From Betaproteobacteria bacterium (GTDB lineage Bacteria > Pseudomonadota > Gammaproteobacteria > Burkholderiales > Eutrophovitaceae): DNA of 64,000 nt. Made by a program: the position numbers and the translations under genes. Within the stretch, counting starts at the first letter, position 1. Every line of letters begins with the position of its first letter. Below the pieces are notes generated by a model. That model was not told where the DNA came from and searched no databases. It saw only the letters and a program-made list of their open reading frames with translations. The stretch covers positions 1 to 64,000 of the forward strand of contig CP070643.1 of the NCBI GenBank assembly GCA_020354125.1, read 5' to 3'. Shown one piece after another: positions 25,682 to 34,546 of this stretch.

Positions 25682-27877
25682 ATGCAGGGGGAGCGGATGA
25701 ACAAGAACAGGCGCTGCCGCCGCGCATCGGCAGCAAGCCTTACATCCTTGGGTGGTGGAGAGCCACAGGGCAGGAGTATCGCCGGTCGGGCGCTTAGCCT
25801 AGGGCTACTGCTGACCTACACGCACGCAGTTGCCTACGCCCAGGACGTCGATGTGATCGTGGCACCGGTAGTGGTGACGCCGACGCGCGTCGAGCAACCA
25901 AGTTTCGACTTGCCGGTTTCAATCGAAGCCTATGACCAGCAGGTTATTCAAACAGCGCAACCTCAGGTGAACGTATCCGAGACACTGATCAGGTCGCCCG
26001 GCGTCGTCGCCAACGAGCGGCAGAACTACGCCCAAGACCTTCAGATCTCCATCCGGGGTTTTGGTGCGCGCGCCACTTTTGGTGTGCGAGGAATCCGCTT
26101 GATCGCGGATGGCATTCCGCTGACCATGCCGGATGGCCAGGGGCAGACTGCCAACATCGATCTTGGCAGCGCCAAGCGTATCGAGGTTATGCGTGGACCG
26201 TTTTCATCGCTGTACGGTAACTCGTCCGGTGGCGTGATCAACGTGTTCACTGAAGACGGCCCCGAACAGACGACGGTCTCGGGTATCGGCTGGCTGGGTG
26301 ACTTTGGCAGCAACCGGCTGGGGCTAAAACTGGGCGGACAGCAGGGCAGCCTCAATTACGTTCTCAGCGGTGCCCGGTTTGATACCGATGGCTACCGTGA
26401 GCACAGTGCGGCGACCCGGGATACCGTCAATACCAAGCTGTTCTGGGACACCAGTCAAAAAACGCGTGTAACGCTGGTAGCGAACTACCTCAACCAGCCC
26501 GAGACCCAGGATCCGCGTGGCCTGACCAAGGAACAGGTGGCGGAGGATCCGACTCAGGCTGGCGATGGAGCGGTCGAGTTCAACACGCGCAAGAGCGTTG
26601 AGCACGCGCAGACCGGCGCGGTGCTCGACCAGCAACTGACGGCACTGGATGCGATCCGTCTCATGGGTTACGGGGGCAAGCGCACCGTTGAGCAGTATCT
26701 CGGTTTTGGCGCTCCGGGTCGCGGCGTGATTGGGCTTGATCGCAATTTCTACGGTGTCGATTTGCGTTGGAATAGGCAAACCGAACTGGGCAATAACCCT
26801 TTTACGTTCACGCTCGGGATCAATTACGACAATATGGAGGAGCGGCGAAACAGCTGGACCAACGATGACGGCGACAAGGGTGCACTTGGTCGCGACGAGG
26901 ACAATAGTGTTTATAACTTCGACCAGTTCCTGCAGCTGGAGTGGACGTTGTCGGAGCGCTGGATCTTCAGCGGCGGAGTGCGCAACAGCGAAGTGACGTT
27001 CAAGAGCGTCGACTACTTCATCACGGGTACTAATCCTGATGACAGCGGCGAAATCGAATTCAGTGAAGTGACGCCTGTGGCGGGCGTGGTCTTCAAGGTC
27101 AAGCCGACATTCAATCTCTATGCAAACGCCGGAAGGGGGTTCGAGACGCCGACATTTTCGGAACTGGCCTACAGCTCTACCGATGGGTCCGTTACCGGCT
27201 TGAATCGGGACCTCAAACCAGCGACCAGTGACAATTACGAGATCGGCGCAAAAGCCTTTATTGGCGCCAATACCCGCGTTAATGCCGCGGTGTTTTATAT
27301 CGACACGAAGAATGAGATCGTTGTCTTCAGTAACTCCGGCGGACGCTCGGTCTATCAGAACATCGACAGTACCAGCCGCGAAGGATTCGAACTGGCTGTC
27401 GATAGCCGGTTCGGCGGTGGTTTCTCGGGCCTGCTCAGTTATTCCTATATCGATGCGACCTTCGATAACGAATTTGGCGCCTGTCTCGGCTTCTGCTCGA
27501 CCGCTGCTGGCCCGAACGTCACGGTTCCTGCGGGCAACAAGATCCCGGGAATTCCGGAAAACATGGTTTATGGAGAGCTCGCCTGGGGCAGTGAGCCGAC
27601 CGGGATGAGTACGGCGGTCGAAGCGCGCTGGGTCGACAAGATTTATACCAACGACATCAACGACGAATTTGCACACGCCTACACGGTGGTGAATTGGCGG
27701 ATCAACTTTGAACAGGTGGCCCAAGGTTGGCGCTACGGCGCGTTCGCCCGCATTAACAATCTTTTTGACGAGCAATACGTCGGGTCGGTCATTGTTAACG
27801 ACTCGGGGCGCCGCTACTACGAGCCCGCGCCGGGCCGGAATTTCATCGTTGGTGCGTCGGCAAGCTACGCGTTCTGA
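25682..27877 (+). CDS. pqqU: TonB-dependent outer-membrane receptor, PqqU (YncD)-like
   Basis: A TonB-dependent transporter of up to 731 residues (an ATG at 25697 is an alternative start). After an unusually long signal region ending near AVAYAQ come a TonB-box-like stretch (VDVIVAPVVVTPTR), the plug domain and a 22-strand-type barrel. Many blocks match, from memory, Escherichia PqqU/YncD: NYAQDLQISIRGFG, DGIPLTMPDGQGQT, GPFSSLYGNSSGGVIN, GRGFETPTFSELAY and NLFDEQYVGSVIV. PqqU takes up PQQ. Its position beside pqqA copies, the pqq operon and tonB strongly supports PQQ as substrate. It is followed by a strong terminator. Confidence 0.88.
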   Translation: MQGERMNKNRRCRRASAASLTSLGGGEPQGRSIAGRALSLGLLLTYTHAVAYAQDVDVIVAPVVVTPTRVEQPSFDLPVSIEAYDQQVIQTAQPQVNVSETLIRSPGVVANERQNYAQDLQISIRGFGARATFGVRGIRLIADGIPLTMPDGQGQTANIDLGSAKRIEVMRGPFSSLYGNSSGGVINVFTEDGPEQTTVSGIGWLGDFGSNRLGLKLGGQQGSLNYVLSGARFDTDGYREHSAATRDTVNTKLFWDTSQKTRVTLVANYLNQPETQDPRGLTKEQVAEDPTQAGDGAVEFNTRKSVEHAQTGAVLDQQLTALDAIRLMGYGGKRTVEQYLGFGAPGRGVIGLDRNFYGVDLRWNRQTELGNNPFTFTLGINYDNMEERRNSWTNDDGDKGALGRDEDNSVYNFDQFLQLEWTLSERWIFSGGVRNSEVTFKSVDYFITGTNPDDSGEIEFSEVTPVAGVVFKVKPTFNLYANAGRGFETPTFSELAYSSTDGSVTGLNRDLKPATSDNYEIGAKAFIGANTRVNAAVFYIDTKNEIVVFSNSGGRSVYQNIDSTSREGFELAVDSRFGGGFSGLLSYSYIDATFDNEFGACLGFCSTAAGPNVTVPAGNKIPGIPENMVYGELAWGSEPTGMSTAVEARWVDKIYTNDINDEFAHAYTVVNWRINFEQVAQGWRYGAFARINNLFDEQYVGSVIVNDSGRRYYEPAPGRNFIVGASASYAF

Positions 27878-27903
27878 TACGTTAGTGGTTCGGTCGCAAG
27901 AAG

Positions 27904-27926
27904 AAGGGGGCTTTGCCCCCTTTTTT
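27904..27926 (+). terminator. Terminator after PqqU-like gene
   Basis: GAAGGGGGC-TTT-GCCCCCTTTTTT: a 6-bp GC stem with a short loop and T-run, 27 bp after the stop codon. Confidence 0.92.
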
Positions 27927-28052
27927 CATTCGTTCTGGCGCGACTTGTCCGCTGGTTGTTGTGGCCAGCGCACGCCGGGGGGACTATAGGGGTTGTCAGC
28001 CGGCTGGGGGGCGCCTAACATTTGCCGCTGGCAAAAAACAGGAGTGACAACG

Positions 28053-28592
28053 GTGCAAGCAGCCGTACGTTATAACAATGTAGCCATCACCTTGCACTGG
28101 ATTGTTGGAGTGCTCGTTCTAGTCCTCGCAGGACTGGGTTGGTACATGGTCGATATCCCCCGCGGCACAGAGGAGCGCTCTTACTTCTATAACCTTCACA
28201 AGTCGATCGGCCTGACCACTGGAATCATTGTGCTGATCCGATTCTGGTGGCGAACGAAGCATCCACCACCACCACTGCCAGCTTCGATGCCCGGCTGGCA
28301 AGGCACCGCCTCGAAGATTAGTCATGCACTGTTATATATGTGTCTGATCTTGATGCCGATCGCCGGCTTTACTGCGTCACAGTTCACCAAGTGGGGCGTT
28401 ACCTACTTCGGATTGTTCAAGATCCCGCCGATGGCCTCGCCAAGCAAGGTCCTGTACGACTTTTTTCAGGGCGTGCACGTAAACACCTCTTATGTGCTGA
28501 TGGTCGTCCTGATCGTGCACATTGCTGCCGCCGTTTATCATCTGTTGTTCGTGAAGGACGGGGTATTTCAGCGGATGCTGCCGGGGCGCTAG
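28053..28592 (+). CDS. Cytochrome b561-family membrane protein
   Basis: A di-heme b-type cytochrome of about 179 residues with four transmembrane helices. The heme-ligand histidines lie in AITLHWIVG, FYNLHKSIGL, ISHALLYMCLI and VHIAAAVYHLLF. It probably passes electrons between quinone and a periplasmic partner. GTG at 28053 has GGAG 8-9 bp upstream (ACAGGAGTGACAACG); an in-frame GTG at 28044 is too close to that site. Near a PQQ locus it might support quinoprotein respiration, but b561 proteins are widespread, so this is only suggestive. Confidence 0.87.
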   Translation: MQAAVRYNNVAITLHWIVGVLVLVLAGLGWYMVDIPRGTEERSYFYNLHKSIGLTTGIIVLIRFWWRTKHPPPPLPASMPGWQGTASKISHALLYMCLILMPIAGFTASQFTKWGVTYFGLFKIPPMASPSKVLYDFFQGVHVNTSYVLMVVLIVHIAAAVYHLLFVKDGVFQRMLPGR

Positions 28593-28796
28593 TGTAGCGC
28601 CGCTGGGGCATTGCGGCGTAGCGGCTTGTGTTGTTTTGGGTTGCGCGCCTGCGTAACCGTTGATGCTCTGAACACGTCCGTTAGCGAGTCGCCGTGCACC
28701 GGGCCCCGACCCAAACGTCGCTGCCGTGAGTATCTCGTATGCCCGCGACATTCCCGGCGTTTTGACCGGCATCACTATGACAGGAGCACTGTACAG

Positions 28797-30365
28797 ATGA
28801 GTACGCCTGAGCAAACCATTGACGAGGGGCCGAAACTGATCGTGCGCAATGCGCAGCTCACGGACATTGCCTCGATTCGCACTTTGTGCAAGCAGGTCTA
28901 TGCGGATACACCTCCCTATTCCGAAGCCCAACTCAGGGGGCATCTACTGAAGTTTCCGGATGGTCAGTTCGTCGCTGTTTACGAGGATCGCGTGGTTGGC
29001 TACTGCGCGACGTTTCGCATTTCCGAGAAGCTCGCCTTTGAGCCGCATGACTGGTGGCAGATTACTGGCGGTGGATTCGCTTCGCGACACGATTCCCACG
29101 GCGACTGGTTGTACGGAATGGAAGTCTTTGTTGATCCAAACATGCGCGGCCATCGCATCGGGCAGCGCTTGTACAACGAGCGCAAGGCCTTGTGTACCCG
29201 GCTCGGACTCAAGGGCATCGTGTTCGGAGGACGCTTGCCAGGTCTTGCGCGCCGCTGGAAGAAGGTTGGTTCGGCGCAGGCCTACGTAAATATGGTCAAG
29301 GAGAAGAAGATCATTGATCGCACCCTGACTTTTCAGTTGCGCAATGGCTTCGAGGTGCTTGGCGTGTTGCCCGGTTATTTGCCGCCGGATCGTGAGTCAA
29401 TGGGTTACGCGTCGCACCTCATCTGGCGCAATCCGAAGTACCACAGATTGGAGGAGGGCGCGCGCCAGCAACGCGGTCGGATCTCCGAATCGGTTCGCGT
29501 GTCGCTGGTGCAGTATCAGCAACGGAGGTTGTCTTCTTTCAAGGAGTTCGGCCACCAGGTCGAGTATTTTGTCGACGTGGTCGCCGACTACAAGTCGGAC
29601 TTTGTCGTGTTTCCGGAGTTGTTTACGCTGCAGCTGCTGTCGATCGAAAACCAGCAAATTCCCGCCTCCGAGGCGATCGAGACGCTGACCGGTTATACCG
29701 AACCACTGAAGGAGTTATTGTCCGACCTGGCCATGAAATACAACATCAACATCATTGGCGGATCGCATCCAACGCACGACGAAAACGGCAACGTTCTCAA
29801 TATCTGCTACGTTTGTTTGCGTGACGGTTCGGTTCACGGTCAGGCAAAGATTCATCCGACGCCGAACGAGCGATACTGGTGGAACATCGAAGGTGGTGAC
29901 AGTTCGCACACCATCATGACAGATTGTGGTCCGATCGGCGTAATGATTTGCTACGACATCGAGTTTCCCGAGTTGTCCCGCCACTTGGTCGATCAAGGAG
30001 CTCAGTTGCTGTTCGTGCCGTTTTGCACCGACGAGCGGCAAAGCTATATGCGCGTTCGCTACTGTGCGCAGGCGCGGGCGGTGGAGAACCAGTGCTTTGT
30101 CGCCATGGCGGGTAACGTGGGCAATCTGCCAAACGTCGACAACATGGATATCCAGTACGCGCAGAGCTGCATTTTGACGCCCTGTGACTTCCCGTTCGCG
30201 CGCGACGGGATTGCCGCTGACACCACGCCAAATGTGGAAATGGTGGCTTTCGCCGATTTGCGTATCGAGGACCTCAATACTGCCCGCCGTACCGGCACGG
30301 TGCAGAATCTGAAGGACCGCCGCTTTGACCTGTATTCGGTAAACTGGACACGGCATCATTTGTAA
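28797..30365 (+). CDS. GNAT acetyltransferase fused to carbon-nitrogen hydrolase (nitrilase family)
   Basis: A 522-residue bifunctional protein. Residues about 15-215 are a GNAT domain (LIVRNAQLTDIASIRTLCKQVY; acetyl-CoA loop around VDPNMRGHRIGQRLYNER). Residues about 230-520 form a nitrilase-family amidase with the catalytic triad Glu in FPELFTLQ, Lys in QAKIHPTPNE and Cys in MICYDIEFPE. Such fusions are known, but their substrate is not established; acetylation followed or preceded by amide hydrolysis of one metabolite is a reasonable guess. The start at 28797 has AGGAG 10 bp upstream; the frame is open upstream without homologous content. Confidence 0.88.
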   Translation: MSTPEQTIDEGPKLIVRNAQLTDIASIRTLCKQVYADTPPYSEAQLRGHLLKFPDGQFVAVYEDRVVGYCATFRISEKLAFEPHDWWQITGGGFASRHDSHGDWLYGMEVFVDPNMRGHRIGQRLYNERKALCTRLGLKGIVFGGRLPGLARRWKKVGSAQAYVNMVKEKKIIDRTLTFQLRNGFEVLGVLPGYLPPDRESMGYASHLIWRNPKYHRLEEGARQQRGRISESVRVSLVQYQQRRLSSFKEFGHQVEYFVDVVADYKSDFVVFPELFTLQLLSIENQQIPASEAIETLTGYTEPLKELLSDLAMKYNINIIGGSHPTHDENGNVLNICYVCLRDGSVHGQAKIHPTPNERYWWNIEGGDSSHTIMTDCGPIGVMICYDIEFPELSRHLVDQGAQLLFVPFCTDERQSYMRVRYCAQARAVENQCFVAMAGNVGNLPNVDNMDIQYAQSCILTPCDFPFARDGIAADTTPNVEMVAFADLRIEDLNTARRTGTVQNLKDRRFDLYSVNWTRHHL

Positions 30366-30486
30366 GGCCGATGACAACAGCGTGGAAATTCGTCGGCAGC
30401 GGTTGCCAACATCGGATCAGCCCGAATATTTTTCACATTAAATCAGAAAGTTGATGGATTTGGTGCGGCGCGGCGTAAATACTATT

Positions 30487-30505
30487 GACAATCATTCTCA
30501 TTATG
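30487..30505 (+). promoter_or_regulatory. Fur box upstream of bfd
   Basis: GACAATCATTCTCATTATG matches 14 of 19 positions of the Fur consensus. It lies about 50 bp before the bfd start codon, a promoter-overlapping position. bfd genes are usually Fur-repressed, so the site fits its context. Confidence 0.65.
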
Positions 30506-30554
30506 ATCTAGCCTGTGATTGTTCTTTGAGCGTGGTGAGTTGGAGGTATGGCTC

Positions 30555-30749
30555 GTGTACATCTGTCTCTGCAATGGAGTCACAGAAAACCAGATTCGCG
30601 ATGCGGTCTCTGAGGGCGCCGTGAGCTTGCACGATCTCCGGCACACGCTTGGCGTAGCCTCGTCTTGTGGCTGCTGCGCCAAGTTCGCTCAACAGGTAAT
30701 CGAGGAAACCACCGCCACGGGTTTCGACCCCGCGGTTCAGGCTATCTAG
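30555..30749 (+). CDS. bfd: Bacterioferritin-associated ferredoxin
   Basis: A 64-residue [2Fe-2S] protein that docks on bacterioferritin and reduces its mineral core to release iron. Cluster ligands are Cys4 and Cys6 (MYICLCNGVTENQI) and Cys38 and Cys41 (ASSCGCCAKFA). The GTG at 30555 has GGAGG 8 bp upstream; the frame runs further upstream without family sequence. bacterioferritin follows 93 bp downstream, the usual functional pair, and a Fur box precedes it. Confidence 0.93.
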   Translation: MYICLCNGVTENQIRDAVSEGAVSLHDLRHTLGVASSCGCCAKFAQQVIEETTATGFDPAVQAI

Positions 30750-30842
30750 CCGTCAGTCAGATTCCCCTTGGTTTGCGCCACTGGTGGTGCGCTCAGCGCC
30801 GCTCCCGCCTATAATGGCGTCGCATTTTTCCTTGGAGAGCAT

Positions 30843-31313
30843 ATGAAAGGCGACGCCAAAGTCATCCAGCATCTGAACACGGTCCTCAAGAACGAACTCA
30901 CCGCCATTAACCAGTATTTCCTGCATTCGCGCATGTTTAACAACTGGGGCTTGGGAAAACTCGGTGAGTACGAGTACAAGGAATCGATCGATGAAATGAA
31001 GCATGCTGACAAGCTCATCGAACGGATCCTGTTCCTCGAAGGGGTGCCGAACTTGCAGGATCTGGGCAAACTGCTGATCGGCGAGAATCTCGAGGAATGC
31101 CTGAAATGTGACCTCAAGCTGGAAATGCTGGCGCATCCTGCGCTCAAGGAGGCCGTCGCCCATTGTGAGTCCACCGGTGATTACGTTTCCCGGGAATTGT
31201 TCGAAGACATTCTGGAAAGCGAAGAAGAGCACATCGATTACCTTGAAACACAGCTCGAGCTTATAGGGAAAGTCGGCATCCAGAATTACACCCAGTCGCA
31301 AATGGGTGACTGA
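30843..31313 (+). CDS. bfr: Bacterioferritin
   Basis: A 24-mer iron-storage heme protein of 156 residues. Ferroxidase residues are visible in [14 protein letters not shown] (Glu18), [15 protein letters not shown] (Glu51, heme-ligand Met52, His54) and [15 protein letters not shown] (Glu127, His130). The family starts MKGD(A)KVI, as here, and GGAGA precedes the ATG. The partner ferredoxin Bfd is encoded directly upstream. Confidence 0.96.
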   Translation: MKGDAKVIQHLNTVLKNELTAINQYFLHSRMFNNWGLGKLGEYEYKESIDEMKHADKLIERILFLEGVPNLQDLGKLLIGENLEECLKCDLKLEMLAHPALKEAVAHCESTGDYVSRELFEDILESEEEHIDYLETQLELIGKVGIQNYTQSQMGD

Positions 31314-31385
31314 TCGTCACGCCCTTACGCCTGCGTCTATCTGGACCTTATCTGACGGGTCAAATTGTCCGGCGAGTATGCGCCA

Positions 31386-32351
31386 GTGAAAGTTGATTGC
31401 GAGAGCAGGGCAGCTTTTCGTGTTCGCCTGTGTGCTTTGGCAGCGTGCCTGGCGCTATTGTTGAGCGCCTGTGCAACGACGCCGCCCGAGCCGGAAATCC
31501 CGCCTGAAGTTGAGCCGCCCATTGTCGAAGAGCCAACCATTGCGCTGGTTCTTGGCGGTGGCGCGGCAAAAGGCTTTGCTCATGTCGGTGTAATCAAAGC
31601 GCTCGAAGCGCATGACATCGCGCCTGACATGGTGGTTGGCACCAGCGCCGGTAGCGTTGTCGCAGCCTTGTTTGCGGCGGGTTACAACGGCTTCGAACTG
31701 CAACGCATATCACTCTCGATGGATGAGACCACGGTGCGCGATTGGATACTGCCCAACCGTGGTTTCATTCGTGGCGACGCACTTCAAAACTTCATTAACG
31801 AAGCGGTGCAAAACCGCGACATACAGACGCTGAATCGCAAGCTGGCGGTTGTCGCAACCGATCTTCAGACCGGCGATCCGATGGTGTTCCAAAGCGGCAA
31901 CACCGGCATGGCAGTGCGCGCATCGAGCAGTGTGCCGGGGATCTTCCGTCCAGTGAAGATTGGTACCCGCGAGTTTGTCGACGGCGGACTGGTGAGTCCG
32001 GTACCGGTCAAGGTGGCGCGAAATCTGGGCGCAGACATCGTGATTGCCGTGAACATATCCGAGGTGCCGCAACAATCGCAGGTTAAAGACACCGTCGATA
32101 TCCTGCTGCAGACGTTTACCATCATGGGCCACGTGATTGCCAGTCAGGAACTCGCGGAGGCGGACGTCGTGATCACCCCTGACATTTCGGAACTGAAATC
32201 GACCAGCTTCGATTCGCGCAACTACGCCATCATTGAAGGTGAAAAAGCCGGCCTGACGGCGGTGCCGATGATCAAGCAGAAGATCGAAGATTTCTATGCG
32301 TCGCGAAGTGGCGCTGCTGCCGTCGCCGCCGAGCAAGAGGAGATTCAGTAG
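31386..32351 (+). CDS. Patatin-like phospholipase lipoprotein (RssA-like)
   Basis: A serine lipid acyl hydrolase attached to a membrane by a lipobox (ACLALLLSAC). The patatin domain follows a Pro/Glu-rich spacer (TTPPEPEIPPEVEPP): oxyanion loop LGGGAAKGFAH, nucleophile GTSAGS, and the catalytic Asp in VDGGLVSPVP. About 321 residues. I prefer the GTG at 31386 (GGCGAG about 9 bp upstream); a TTG at 31365 is in frame. The in vivo substrate is unknown; envelope phospholipid is likely. Confidence 0.85.
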   Translation: MKVDCESRAAFRVRLCALAACLALLLSACATTPPEPEIPPEVEPPIVEEPTIALVLGGGAAKGFAHVGVIKALEAHDIAPDMVVGTSAGSVVAALFAAGYNGFELQRISLSMDETTVRDWILPNRGFIRGDALQNFINEAVQNRDIQTLNRKLAVVATDLQTGDPMVFQSGNTGMAVRASSSVPGIFRPVKIGTREFVDGGLVSPVPVKVARNLGADIVIAVNISEVPQQSQVKDTVDILLQTFTIMGHVIASQELAEADVVITPDISELKSTSFDSRNYAIIEGEKAGLTAVPMIKQKIEDFYASRSGAAAVAAEQEEIQ

Positions 32352-32420
32352 AAAGTTTGGCCCTGAGTTCGCCGCTTCTTCGACGAAGTTTCCGCAGGTC
32401 ACCGCGTGCAAATTCAGATA

Positions 32421-34166
32421 TCAAGTATCGCTTTGTGTTTGCGTGTACAGATGCACGTCGCGTTGTGGGAACGGGATTGAAATACCTTCGGCATCGAAGC
32501 GCATCTTGACCTCGCGCGTTATGGTCCAGTAAGTATCCCAGTAATCCTCAGTTCTTACCCATGGGCGCACAATAAAGTTTACCGATGAGTCGCCCAGTTC
32601 GTGGACATGGATAAGGGGTTCGGGATCTTCCAGAACCTTGTCATTGGAGGTGACGATTTCGCGTAACACTCGCTCGGCTTTCTCGATATCGTCGCCGTAG
32701 GAGATGCCGAAGGTCATGTCGACACGTCTGGTTGTCTGATTAGTCAGGTTCTTGATTACGTTCTGCCAGATCTGGTTGTTCGGCACGACCAGCGTCTGAT
32801 TGTCGTATGTCATCACGGTCGTATTGACCAGGCTCATCTCACGTACCGTTCCAAAGGCGCCATTGACATCGACCACATCGCCTACGTCGAATGGGCGATA
32901 GATCAGAATCATCATTCCGGACGCGAAGTTCGACAACGAATCTTGCAGCGCGAAGCCGACGATGAAACCAGCGATGCCCAAGCCAGCCAGGAGTGGCCCA
33001 AGTGACACGCCCAACTGGGACAGGCCGATCAACAGCCCCAAGACCAGAACGATGCTGCGGGCCGTTGATACGATCATATCCTGAAGCAGTTGGCTCAGAC
33101 GGACCCGCGTTGTACGCAATGCCCGCTGAGTGACAATCTGGGCCAGCCTTGCCAGTTTCCAGGCGATAGCCAGTATTGCCAGGAAAACCAGTATCTGAAA
33201 AACGATGCGTGCACCGTTGTCCGAAATCCAGTCCACGATGCCCTCAAAAAACTGGCCAGCAAGACCAGTGACCACGTTCCAGTTGAAGATCTCTGTTGTG
33301 AGTGCACCTGTTGCGGCGATCAACTGGGTCTCGATCCACGAAACATCTATACCCGTAGAGGCCATCTTCTTCGCCCGCTTGCGAAGAATGTCGGCAACCG
33401 CCAGCGTGTGTCGTTCTGTCACGGCAATTTTTGCCTTCAGTTCCTCGTTTTTCGGTAGCGTTGCCAGTTGCCGGCGTAATCGAGCAAGGTGATCCATGGT
33501 GACGTCGAGATAAGCCGACGCGCCTTCGGCACCGCGGATAATCTGTCGTCTGATGTCGGCCTCGACTGGCGCCGTATCGATTCCAAGCTCAGCAGCTAAC
33601 TTGTTACTCTGAGACAGGGCTTCCAGGAGCTCGTCGTATTTTCTGGAAGCGATCTCGAGTTCGGCGAGCACTCCGGCTTGTTCGAGCGCTGTCTGGTCCA
33701 GTCGGGGTAATACGATGCCCGCTCGGTTATTGGCTAGTTCAGTGCCAATAAGGGAGGGAATAGACGCCATCGCTTCCACGATTTGCTCTTTGAGAACATC
33801 CAGGCCCGGATACTCTTCCTGATTGCTGAGAAACTTCTTCGTCGTCGCTTGAGACAGAGAAATCAGTTGATCGAGCGTTCGTGAGATTCGCGCGTCCAAG
33901 ACCTCCTGCCGGATACCCTCCAGTTTTGAGCGCTGGGCGTTCAGACGTTGCAGTGTTTCCCGATACTTGGCAATTTGCGAAAGTGCTTCGGTCAGCTCCT
34001 GTTCGAGTTCTTTTTGGGGGCTGGATTCCTCAGCCACCGCCTCCTGCGATGATTCGCTTGGCTTGGGTGCGTCGGATTCCTGCGCACTCGTGAGTGCGGG
34101 ATTTCCCGAAATGAGCAGGAAGAGAAAGAGATGTGAGAAACGCCTCAAATGATGGAATAGCAGCAT
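32421..34166 (-). CDS. MscS-family mechanosensitive channel with long periplasmic N-terminal domain
   Basis: A 581-residue small-conductance mechanosensitive channel homologue. A signal peptide (FLFLLISGNPALTSAQE) is followed by about 270 residues of predicted coiled-coil periplasmic sequence rich in Glu/Gln/Leu/Ser. Then come membrane segments (IVFQILVFLAILAIAWKLA, SIVLVLGLLIGLSQLGV), the pore helix (GPLLAGLGIAGFIVGFALQDSL) and the cytoplasmic beta domain (FDVGDVVDVNGAFGTVREM, VVPNNQIWQNVIKNLT). The start at 34166 places the signal sequence at the N-terminus; an upstream in-frame start exists at 34301. It likely protects against osmotic downshock. Confidence 0.88.
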   Translation of the reverse strand: MLLFHHLRRFSHLFLFLLISGNPALTSAQESDAPKPSESSQEAVAEESSPQKELEQELTEALSQIAKYRETLQRLNAQRSKLEGIRQEVLDARISRTLDQLISLSQATTKKFLSNQEEYPGLDVLKEQIVEAMASIPSLIGTELANNRAGIVLPRLDQTALEQAGVLAELEIASRKYDELLEALSQSNKLAAELGIDTAPVEADIRRQIIRGAEGASAYLDVTMDHLARLRRQLATLPKNEELKAKIAVTERHTLAVADILRKRAKKMASTGIDVSWIETQLIAATGALTTEIFNWNVVTGLAGQFFEGIVDWISDNGARIVFQILVFLAILAIAWKLARLAQIVTQRALRTTRVRLSQLLQDMIVSTARSIVLVLGLLIGLSQLGVSLGPLLAGLGIAGFIVGFALQDSLSNFASGMMILIYRPFDVGDVVDVNGAFGTVREMSLVNTTVMTYDNQTLVVPNNQIWQNVIKNLTNQTTRRVDMTFGISYGDDIEKAERVLREIVTSNDKVLEDPEPLIHVHELGDSSVNFIVRPWVRTEDYWDTYWTITREVKMRFDAEGISIPFPQRDVHLYTQTQSDT

Positions 34167-34546
34167 TGTCTTCGGCACGCTTCCGGTGGATTGTTTTTCG
34201 GGGAAGACTGCAGACGGCGACATCAAACACGTCCACATCAACCTGCCGTCAATTATAAGCGGGCGTGGGACTTGTACGGAGGCGTCGCCCCGATCGTGCA
34301 ACGGCGGAAGAGAGCGTTACAACGTCTACTACGGATCATCGGCAAGCCGAACACCTGATCGAAACCGGACGACCTCACCGGGGAGCTTCTTGTTCCCCGG
34401 CGTTGTTATATCTGAGCTATGAAATCCAGTAACGATTAAACTAGTCGTCGACGTTCTCTCCGTCGCTGCCTTGCGGCATCGATGATGCTGGCCGTCGTTG
34501 CAAGGGCGGTCGAGAGATTTATGGGGCGGACTTTGGCCGGGGAGTA
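34167..34546. other. Divergent spacer between MscS and porin-like genes
   Basis: A 380-bp region with no supported gene. It contains one perfect 7-bp stem hairpin at 34378-34400 (CCGGGGA ... TCCCCGG, 9-nt loop) not followed by a T-run. Promoters for both divergent genes should lie here, but I cannot assign them. Confidence 0.4.

Noticed and set aside
26324-27775. Long open frame (483 codons) antisense to the PqqU-like receptor gene
   Set aside because: It lies fully inside a well-supported receptor gene on the opposite strand and has no protein-family features; typical of high-GC antisense frames.
34378-34400. Perfect hairpin upstream of the porin-like gene
   Set aside because: It lies between divergent genes where no transcript should end and has no T-run; a regulatory role cannot be supported.
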